Assembly (NCBI GenBank): GCA_036971475.1
Contig: JBAIZL010000002.1
Coordinates: 357,294,082 to 357,358,081, forward strand
Direction of reading: 5' to 3'
DNA from: Prosapia bicincta
Taxonomy: Eukaryota; Arthropoda; Insecta; Hemiptera; Cercopidae
DNA length: 64,000 nucleotides
A program made the translations under genes and the position numbers. The notes beneath the pieces are model-generated. The model made no database searches, had not been told where the DNA came from, and was given only the letters and a program-made list of their open reading frames with translations. Shown here one piece after another: positions 56,511 to 64,000 of this stretch. How positions within the stretch are numbered: the stretch's first letter is position 1; every line of letters begins with the position of its first letter.

Positions 56511-58644
56511 ATTTTAAATGTTGACTCCAAGTGAATGTCAGTTAAACGCGTACGAGCTTTAGGTTTGATAGGTTTCATTAACGAGAAAGCATGCTTACAA
56601 ATAAAAGTACCACCGAACAAACACGAAATTTAAAAACAATAATTCTCACAGATTAAACATTTCTACAGGCAAGTAATTTTTGTAAAAATCTAATAATGGA
56701 ACTTCACGGAATTTTGACTTCAACTGAATCATCAAACTGAGCAGCAGATCAATACGTTCCACGAGAATATTGTGTGGTGCATCCATAATTCAACACTCAA
56801 CGGCGAGGCACAGCTTTCAAATAACTTTTCAAATTTATTAAGATCGTGAAATCTGTTTTCAAAATCTTCCTTCAAACATTGTATTATATTCCTATATTTC
56901 GAGAAGTAGAAGGTGTTATCATCATCCGTTGAATTCATCTCAATATGGGAAGGGAAGTTAACCAGAACTCCATTATTTCCCATTTTGGCGCCCCAAACTT
57001 ACAACTTCTCTTCAGACGCTCTTATAAGACTCACTGACGAGTGAATTAAATTGTCTTTGCCTTGAAGTTTAGTATTAAATTCGTTCATATCATGCATGAT
57101 ATCGATATAAAATGCTAAGTGACATAACCCGTCTCTATTTTTAAATTCGAATACCGTAATACCAGTATCAGAAAAAAATATCAATTTCTTCACGAAGAAA
57201 CACTCTTCTTAAAACTTTGCCTGCACTCAGCCACCGAATATGAGTGTAATTAATTACATCTTCGAATTCACTATCGATATCATCCAGAAATCCTTTGAGT
57301 TGGCGATGGACAAGTCCTTTCCTACGAATGGTATTTACAACTTTAGTAACAACTTTGACAACATGATCCGTCTGTAATGATTTCGAACACAAATTTTGTC
57401 TATGAAGAAGACAGTGAAAAGTTATGAGCTCATTTCCATATAAACTACAGTCTTTATCAAAGCATGATACTAAACTTATGTTTTTGGCAACCATTGATGG
57501 AGCGTAATCAGTTGCCTCACCGCACAGTTTAACCATACGCACTTTCAATTCAAAACGTTTGAAAACTTTTATTGGCTCCTGCTAAATATCGAAACCTCTC
57601 GTTGTGCCCTTCATAGGAACCAAACTTAATAGCTCTTCCGTGATGTTAAAATCTGTATCAACGCCTCGTACAAAAATAACAAGCTGAACTGTTATTTGAA
57701 ATGCCAACAGTTTCGTCCAACGCGATCTAAAACCACTTGGATTTGGAGATTATCTGTTTCAAAGAATTTTCAATATAGGTTGACATATCTTCCACTCTAC
57801 GACCAATTGTCGGCTTAGGCTAATCTGCGAAACTAATTGAGTTTTATACGGAAATAAAATATCAGCTAAGGCCATTAACCATTTCTCAACTAATTCTCCA
57901 TCTGCAAAAGGTTTTAATGTTTCATTAATATTTTCGAAATTTCGAAACTCGCTTTAACTACTGATTCCGAATTTTTACTGTAATTTTTTAACAAATTTTG
58001 TTGAATTGTTAATTTTTTTTTCAAATCGTTTACTTTTTTCAGTTGCTCTGTAAAATTGCTATATGTTTTTGAACGCTTCATAATGTCTTTTTAAATTGAA
58101 ATCTTTATGACACCAACAGTTTATTGGCAAATAAGACAAGTTGCCTTATTTTGATATTGAATTAAAAAATACAAATTCGTCCAAATATCTTGAAAACACC
58201 GTTCTTCTTCTTCAACTTTACTTTTTTTTCTCTGACATTTTAGAATCGCGCTATCACGAGGGATCAATCGTTACCGGCACAACTGATGAATCGTTGCAGC
58301 CGGGATCAATCGTTACAGGCACAACTGATGAATTCGCACAATAAATACCGCACCACCGCACATCTATACTGATCTCGTGTTAATAAACAACTTACTCAAT
58401 TCAAGTGATGATCTTCTCGGTTACACATACACATAGAGTGCATTAAGATTAAATATTTCCATACCAAGTCAGTATTGGTTGTATAATGTACATAGGAACA
58501 GAATGTGCTCGCTTATGCTTTTTCCTATTGAATAGCATTACATTTCACTACTTTCAAAAGCAACATTTTAGAGTGGGCCTCGGGCCGCAAAAATACATGT
58601 CGGGGGCCGCAAGAGGCCAACGGGCCGCGGTTTGTGCACTCCTG
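54718..58644 (-). mobile_element. Complete hAT-family DNA transposon with 8-bp target-site duplication
   Basis: The element starts cagggatgctca (54718) and ends tgtgcactcctg (58644). These are imperfect terminal inverted repeats of the hAT form CAGGxxTGC. It is flanked on both sides by the identical 8-mer atctaaat (54710-54717 and 58645-58652), the exact length hAT transposases produce. The GC-rich gggcc-rich subterminal stretches (near 54745 and 58575-58625) are also typical. It carries a broken transposase on the minus strand. Confidence 0.93.
56438..58081 (-). pseudogene. hAT transposase (GTF2IRD2/ZBED-like group), multiply broken
   Basis: From an ATG at 58081 (MKRSKTYSNFTEQLKKV) pieces follow in shifting frames: SVVKASFEISKIL; the segment with the first catalytic Asp (LCGEATDYAPSMV); HCLLHRQNLCSKSLQTDHVVKVVTKVVNTIR (the hAT CxxH region); KGFLDDIDSEFEDVINYTHIRWLSAGKVLRR; KLQGKDNLI; DLNKFEKLFESCASPLSVE; and the dimerisation-domain end ICKHAFSLMKPIKPKARTRLTDIHLES. 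This is the hAT group from which vertebrate GTF2IRD2 arose. At least six breaks make it inactive. The frame order matches one complete ancestral gene of about 550 codons. Confidence 0.88.
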
Positions 58645-58652
58645 ATCTAAAT

Positions 58653-59780
58653 GATGTCCGTGCGAGTGTTGTAAGTTTATGTTACCATATCAGAGTGACT
58701 AGTGTAAACAAAGATATGCCCAAGCCTCACTGAGATAAATGCTGGAACTCTACAAGTATTGTTGTGGACGAAGGTCCGTGAAACTAACTTCCTACATGCA
58801 ACCGTTTTCCATCTCCTTCTCTCATTTACATTCGGTGTAAACGTTGGTAATTTAAGGTAGTAGATTCGAATAAATAAAATAAGGCTTCTATTAGGTCCAG
58901 ATCGAGCCTTTCCAAATGTTTATTTTTTTATCATGTATGACGAGTTAACACGTAAGCCTATATATGTACAAAACAAATCTAAATTACACTTTTCGAGTAC
59001 AAAATAAAACATTGAAGTAATGGTATTTGTATACTTATGATTGCCAAAAATAAAGAATTTGTTTTCTGTGATTTTGATCACAGCAGAAATAATATTTAAT
59101 CTAAAATCTGTTGTTCAAACGTTGAAAATTTTCGAGCACTTCCTGTATTATTTGACAGTACAACTATAGCACACACAAAAATTACTACTATGTACATACT
59201 ATCCCCTCGTCATATTTCGGGAGTGTGTAGAGGGGTGGAGATGCTGCGGCAAAAAGAAGCCATTGTTAGCGTGGTTTGAACCATCGTCAACGGTGGTCGG
59301 TGTGCCAAGTCGCTCCGCTTTTAATGTATTGAAACTGTTAGGTTTCCAACATGATGCGTGCTAAAGGTGGCTGCAAAATGTAACTGTGCGATTCCCAAGT
59401 CTTTTTTAGGGATTTCGGTCCCTAAAATTGGCAAAAATCCAAAAAAGAATGTGGTGCATTTCAATAGGTTAAAAGCAGAAAGTTTCGAGGCTAAAATTTG
59501 AAACCCAGATTAAAATCTGTAAATTGTTGTTCAGAAAAGTTAATAACATTTAAATTCGTCATAATAAATATTAAATTTTTCAAAACTAATAACCGTAAAA
59601 AGTAAAGATCAAGTTTTAAAATAATGTTTTAAAATCGGAAATAAAGACAGTAAAACTCATTAACTAAAACAGGAATAAGAACTGTAAAATTTTAAAAGTT
59701 ATGTTCCTTGTAACGGGTGACAATGAAGGAACTGAAGAAAGGCGATCCTGGAGGAAGGCTAAACGAAGCCAAACATCAAA
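58653..59780. other. Host sequence without recognised gene
   Basis: AT-rich sequence with no supported ORF; it leads into the retrotransposon remnant at 59781. Confidence 0.5.
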
Positions 59781-60614
59781 TTGTCTAAACGACATCAAAC
59801 ATCGAATTGGAATGGAAACTATTGTCAAGATTTTAAAACCAAACCTGGTTTTGTTTACATCGACGGCTCTTCGAATTCTGACTGCGATAGAGGTGGATCC
59901 GGAAACTTTATAACCTATCCTGATGGCTCAACTTCCAGACACAAAATTGCAGCAGGCAAAATCGCCTCCAACTTCACAAGCGAACTCATCGCAATCAAAG
60001 AAGCTCTGAGTATTTACCTCACTTGGACAACACTCAACCCCTCTGATGGCATAGTAATCTTCACGGACTGCAGATCTGCTCTTCAGGCCCTCCAAAAAGG
60101 AAATACAAACCTCGCTCAAAAGATCAATACCCTCCTGTCCTTAATTGTCAAAAGAAGAAGCTTTGTACGCTTCAATGGATCCCGGCACACGCCGACATCA
60201 AAGGTAACGAAGAGGCCGATTCTTTGGCCAAGGAAGCGAGGACCATCGAACCAGCCCCCGTGATTACAACATCTTCCGACGTCAATGCCGTTGCAAAACA
60301 GAAGCTCTGCCATAACAACCGAAGAAAATCCTCACTTCCCGACCTTAACTCCGACAGGGAAATAACAAAAATAAAATGCCAGACTGAGGACAATGCACCT
60401 CAAAGACATGAAAATCTTGCCTGATGAATCAAGAACATACCCTGAATGTAGGCACTGCCCAGGGATACAGCTTGATCCCGATCATCTCTTTAACTGCCCA
60501 TCCATCATTGCAGCACTATTTAAAATTGACTTGAACTATTCTAGGGAGACCCTTTATACGGACAAAGCTGCAGATGTGGCCAGTGCAGTGCTTCACGCCT
60601 TTGGACCCGTGTAA
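59781..60614 (+). pseudogene. RNase H domain and C-terminus of a non-LTR retrotransposon
   Basis: The frame carries the RNase H acidic residues in order: Asp in GFVYIDGSSNSD, Glu in FTSELIAIKEAL, Asp in IVIFTDCRSALQAL. After a frameshift near 60160 comes the last motif, WIPAHADIKGNEEADSLAKEA. After another near 60405 comes a cysteine/histidine cluster (YPECRHCPGIQLDPDHLFNCPSI) and a tail ending at 60614. This domain order (RNase H then CCHC-like tail) is usual for arthropod Jockey-like elements. The reverse transcriptase is absent, so this is a 5'-truncated copy. A T-run at about 60646-60661 follows the stop. Confidence 0.85.
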
Positions 60615-61286
60615 CTGTGCTCTCTCTACCTTTCTCTGAACACTTTTTTTTTTTTTTTTTATTGTTTTTATTGCATTTGTCACACGACAACAACAACAAC
60701 ATCAAACATCTAAGATGGATCGCATACTAGTAAATTATATATATTACTTTTCTAATTAAATTATATTTAAAAATCCTTTTTGTTTTTGTTTATGTAGAAA
60801 ATTAATATTGACTGTATACAAAATAAATAAAAAGTCTAAATATTTGTAAACTATTGATAACTTTAAAGATAATGGATTAAAAGGGTCGTTAGAAATGTAT
60901 TCTGTATCCAAATTAACATATAGACAAACAATGGGGTTACTTGTAAATAAATAAAGGAGACAAAATTGAATACCCTAATTTAATAATATGGCTAAGGATT
61001 TTACATTGTTCCTTGGTTATGATTAAGAAACTTATAACTTTGCTAAAATAATAAAGTAAGGAAAACATGCATCAGGTAGTTTTGAATAAGAAAAAGTATA
61101 CAAAATAACCAGTATATAGGGTTCAAGTGGAGCTGGTTAGAAATTAACAAATTAAAATTCTTATACATAAATCTCAGAAGACATTATAATTTCTGTTACC
61201 GTAATTTTAAGATATTCAGAAAGTAAATAAGTATTGTTTAAAAACAAACAATAGTCAAAAAGAGTTATTTTCAATGATTATGTGTG

Positions 61287-61288
<2 letters not shown>
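60615..61288. other. Poly-T stretch and AT-rich host sequence
   Basis: A run of about 18 T (60645-60662) follows the retrotransposon remnant, then caacaacaacaac, then AT-rich sequence without a gene. Confidence 0.6.
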
Positions 61289-61328
<40 letters not shown>

Positions 61329-61394
61329 CAATATGTATTCTTGTGTATTAATAAAGAACTAAGACAATATACAAATACAAGAATTATAATTGAA

Positions 61395-61452
61395 TTTACA
61401 GTTCAAAGCTTTTCGTTGGCTAACCGTACCAACATCATCAGATATATTAAAC
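61395..61452 (-). ncRNA. Degraded hammerhead ribozyme motif, left arm of the long palindrome
   Basis: On the minus strand CTGATGA (61435-61441), hairpin tgttgg-tacggttag-ccaac and GAAA followed by AGCTTT (61405-61414). Stem I is damaged: the expected attc before CTGATGA is atat here. Probably not self-cleaving. Confidence 0.6.
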
Positions 61453-61849
61453 AATTAAAATTAACATATGTGCAAATTAGATCAAATAAATAGCTATGCC
61501 AAATAAATTACAATGTTGTTAAACATTTATTTTGCTGCCGTAACATTACAAACACTGAATATAGTATCAAATTTAGATTTTATTTGTATTTATTCATTTA
61601 TCAACTCATTATTAGTATTATATTTAAGTATTATAAATATAATAGAAATATTACAATGAAGCTTTAGATATACATAAATATAATACATAATATAATAGTT
61701 GATAAATGAACAAATACAAGTAAAATCTAAATTTGATAATATATTCAGTGTTTGTAATGTTTGGGCAGCAAAATAAAAGTTTAACAACATTGTAATTGAC
61801 TTTGCATAGCTATTTATTTGATCTAATTTGCACATATGTTAATTTTAAT

Positions 61850-61911
61850 TGTTTAATATTCCTGATGATGTTGGTACTGTTAGCCAAAGAAAAGCTTTGA
61901 TTTGTGAATTC
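61850..61911 (+). ncRNA. Degraded hammerhead ribozyme motif, right arm of the long palindrome
   Basis: CTGATGA at 61862-61868, stem II tgttgg-tactgttag-ccaaa and GAAA at 61889-61892, then AGCTTTG. The last base pair of stem II is lost (C to A) and stem I has a mismatch, so activity is doubtful. Confidence 0.6.
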
Positions 61912-61946
61912 AATTATAATTCTTGTATTTGTATTTTGACTTAGCT

Positions 61947-62014
<68 letters not shown>

Positions 62015-62017
<3 letters not shown>

Positions 62018-62821
62018 CTACAAAAGTTTATTTTACAAATTGTTTGTTAAGATTTAGATAAAAAAATATGATGTTTAGGATAGATAAATTTTTCTGATGA
62101 CATTAGTTGTCATTTTGGGTTATATTTTCGATTAGATTCGTTGATTTAAATAGGTGCGATTTATTTAATGATTTTGATCCTTAATAAGTGAATTGTCTTT
62201 ATAAATATTTATATGTTATTATTTGTGGCTTTGCTTTTAAAAATGTTTGAATATGAATAATGGGGAAATGTTCGAAATGTTTGATGCTAAATAAAGAGGT
62301 AAAGTTTTGATTATTTTTTTTCTAAATATGTGGGGTTGTATTTATGGACGAGAAATTTCAAACATGCAGAGATTTTGTATAAACGGTAAATTATAATATG
62401 TGTTAATGTAGGTTTTAATTTTGAATTTTGAACATGTGAAGCTTTCTGGTAAAATGTGATTTTTCTTATGGAATTATAAGTATTATTATGTTTCTCTTTT
62501 CAAGGATAAGTTTGTGGATTTTGCTATTATATTAATTTAACACTAAATCGTAAGTTTTGCAGGAATAAATGTATGCTAGAATTAAGTATATTATTCAAAG
62601 GGTTACATTTGAAACCGAAAGGTTTAAAGGGTTATAATGCCATAAAGTATTTTACTAACTGAGCTAAGGCAAAGTAATTATGAAATAAATAAAGAGGTCA
62701 TTAATAAATTTTCGATGTGCTTTGGAAATACTGTTAACGGAAAAATATAGTTTTGCGAGAAGTGTTATTTTGTAAAATTGTTTAATCTGTGCTAAATTAT
62801 AATCTGAAAAACAATAATATG

Positions 62822-62824
<3 letters not shown>
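62015..62824. other. AT-rich host sequence, no gene
   Basis: No open frame of note and no transposon ends. It separates the two related palindromes. Confidence 0.55.
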
Positions 62825-62866
<42 letters not shown>

Positions 62867-62931
62867 CAATATGTACTTGTGAATTAATAAAGAACTAAGT
62901 CAAAATACAAATACAAGAATTATAATTGAAT

Positions 62932-62987
62932 TTACAATTCAAGCTTTTCGTTGGCTAACAGTACCAACATCATCAGGAATATTAAAC
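62932..62987 (-). ncRNA. Hammerhead ribozyme motif, left arm of the short palindrome, cleavage base missing
   Basis: On the minus strand attc-CTGATGA (62970-62976), tgttgg-tactgttag-ccaac, GAA, AAGCTT, then directly G. Compared with the right arm one T is deleted after AAGCTT, so the cleavage-site base (H17) would be G, which the ribozyme does not accept. Confidence 0.65.
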
Positions 62988-62999
62988 AATTTCCTGGAT

Positions 63000-63058
63000 G
63001 TTTAATATTCCTGATGATGTTGGTACTGTTAGCCAACGAAAAGCTTTGAATTGTAAAT
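63000..63058 (+). ncRNA. Type I hammerhead ribozyme motif, complete core
   Basis: Stem I 5' strand gtttaatattc, core CTGATGA (63011-63017), one extra T, stem II gttgg/ccaac with loop tactgttag, core GAA (63038-63040), stem III aagctt (63041-63046), T at 63047 as cleavage base, stem I 3' strand gaattgtaaat (63048-63058). Stem I forms two 4-bp helices around a 2x2 internal loop, as natural type I hammerheads do. Stem III is a palindrome too short to fold alone, suggesting cleavage as a dimer. Predicted cut: between 63047 and 63048. Animal Penelope-like elements and retrozymes are known to carry such motifs. Confidence 0.75.
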
Positions 63059-63093
63059 TCAATTATAATTCTTGTGTTTGTATTTTGACTTAG

Positions 63094-63159
<66 letters not shown>

Positions 63160-63161
<2 letters not shown>

Positions 63162-63444
63162 GTGTGTGTTGCAACGGACCGGGCCAACACCTACTCGCGG
63201 CACCGTGCCATCAACCCCACCGTTGACCAGCACGCGCGCGCAAGCCGCCCACCAACGCCCGTTGCAGAGCAAGAATTTTGAAACGAGCCGCTCGCAGCCG
63301 AAACCACGAACGCTGTGCAATGCTCGCCAAAATCTGCCAGAGAACAAGTCACTGGACTTAAAAAAGAAAAAACCTAACTTGCTGCGGATTCTACCCTTAA
63401 CGGGTAAGTCATCCCGGGGATGGGTTCTTTTGAAAGACATCTAA
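63160..63444 (+). other. GC-rich segment with a 94-codon open frame, unassigned
   Basis: This block is much richer in GC than its surroundings and is open in both directions (Pro/Thr/Arg-rich on plus). It starts right after the (AT)n-(GT)n tail of the palindrome. It may be the edge of another transposable element or a host exon; no domain is visible. Confidence 0.3.
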
Positions 63445-64000
63445 ACGGCGAAATGACCATATCAACTGTAGGAGAGTGTAAGAAACTTGTTTAAAATAAT
63501 ACTCAGTTTGTTTGCAAGTTAGTTAAAAAATCTTTATTTTTTAATTTTAAAAAATTTAAAATTTAATATTACAATGCACAGTCTGCAATTTATTTGACTT
63601 AAAAATATCCTTTGTGTTGGTTCTTACACAGTTAAGAAACCAATACTCTGCTTATTTTAGTTGACATTTAAAATTTAAATTGAGAATTTACGATTTTATT
63701 TTCTTTCAATCGGAGTATGCCAAAGCGTAAAACTTTGCTCTACTTGACGGTCAATCTTACTTGTCGAAAATATAACCCTTTACAACTTGTCATAATTTTA
63801 TTTTATTTTCCCAGGTTCTCAACCTTGCGATTTTAAACGTCAATATATGGTTTTGTTTACTTAACTTTTTACTGAAAATTTAATTGTTACAAATTACAAA
63901 TATTCGTTGATTCAAGCAAAGCCTTACTTTTCAACACACTCCGAAAGGTCCCTACTTTTCACATTTTGTTCCATTTATTTAAACTCTCTAAACACACTAC
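63445..64000. other. AT-rich host sequence, no gene
   Basis: No supported feature to the end of the window. Confidence 0.5.

Larger units (their letters stand above)
61289..62014. mobile_element. Long palindromic element flanked by (AT)n, with two hammerhead motifs
   Basis: (AT)n at 61289-61326, the phrase cgcaatatgt, then an inverted repeat with arms of about 280-310 bases (about 61353-61632 and 61640-61950), then (AT)n at 61951-62014. The arms match through caaatacaagaattataattgaatt, aaagcttttcgttggcta, accaacatcatca and aaattaacatatgtgcaaattagatcaaat. Each arm holds a hammerhead-like core, reading outward (minus strand on the left, plus on the right). It has no protein gene. Confidence 0.88.
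62825..63157. mobile_element. Short palindromic element flanked by (AT)n, with two hammerhead motifs
   Basis: Same plan as 61289-62014: (AT)n 62825-62864, cgcaatatgt, left arm 62889-62987, 12-base spacer, right arm 63000-63093, (AT)n 63095-63157. Arms match almost perfectly. The middle about 450 bases of the long version are absent. Confidence 0.9.

Noticed and set aside
59701..59913. 70-codon ORF overlapping the RNase H region
   Set aside because: Wrong frame relative to the catalytic motifs; a shadow of the retrotransposon frame.
61284..61835. Small ORFs in the palindrome
   Set aside because: Low-complexity Tyr/Ile repeats from (TA)n and arm sequence, different on each arm; no protein family.

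Overview
This window is a junction between decayed Wolbachia DNA and animal chromosome. Positions 1 to about 44,940 carry some 34 recognisable Wolbachia-type genes (WspB surface protein, Wolbachia-style hypothetical proteins, Rpn-family nuclease, ankyrin protein, Rickettsiales housekeeping genes). Nearly all are broken by scattered stop codons, single-base frameshifts and small deletions. The broken set includes genes a living endosymbiont needs (polA, gltA, hslU, glyQ/glyS, clpX, clpP, iscS, rpsT). I therefore read it as an old lateral transfer into a host nuclear genome that is decaying without selection, not as a living Wolbachia chromosome. From about 44,940 to 64,000 the sequence is eukaryotic: satellites, very long microsatellites, a hAT transposon, the RNase H end of a non-LTR retrotransposon, and palindromic elements with hammerhead-ribozyme motifs. 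An arthropod host is the likeliest guess, since Wolbachia is commonest there and the retroelement tail looks arthropod-like. The species cannot be named from this window.

Bacterial part, left to right: type I secretion ABC transporter; proline-rich hypothetical protein; dapA with an in-frame repeat insertion; a four-TM hypothetical protein; an intact-looking tRNA-Pro(TGG); Rpn nuclease; a small hypothetical protein; iscS; gshA; hslV-hslU; a 407-aa serine-rich ORF; polA; a hypothetical protein; class II aldolase; P-loop protein; tsaB with an open dicarboxylate/amino-acid symporter ORF; a membrane protein; glyQ-glyS with a 14-copy 81-bp in-frame tandem array; uvrC; gltA; rpsT; plsC; xerD with a small membrane-protein ORF; hda; an AI-2E/PerM transporter; the proteostasis cluster lon-clpX-clpP-tig; an ankyrin protein; ccmF; a coiled-coil protein; prmC; and wspB, whose 5' end is lost at the host junction. 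Bacterial gene order and overlaps survive in places (hslV/hslU, glyS/uvrC, TAATG overlaps of the symporter/tsaB and clpP/clpX pairs), so operon-scale blocks moved together. Wolbachia palindromic and dispersed repeats lie between and inside the genes.

Host part: a 230-245 bp satellite (44,934-47,115) that changes orientation near 46,500 and carries a 200-bp fold-back hairpin; a second satellite of 160-176 bp (47,116-48,375); degenerate repeats to 51,110; AT and GT microsatellites, including about 670 bp of GT repeat; a complete hAT element (54,718-58,644) with a perfect 8-bp target-site duplication but a ruined transposase; a retrotransposon RNase H remnant (59,781-60,614); and two palindromes flanked by (TA)n (61,327-61,950 and 62,865-63,094). 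The palindromes contain four divergent copies of a type I hammerhead-ribozyme motif, one of which keeps every core position. That last feature is the most interesting non-coding signal in the window.
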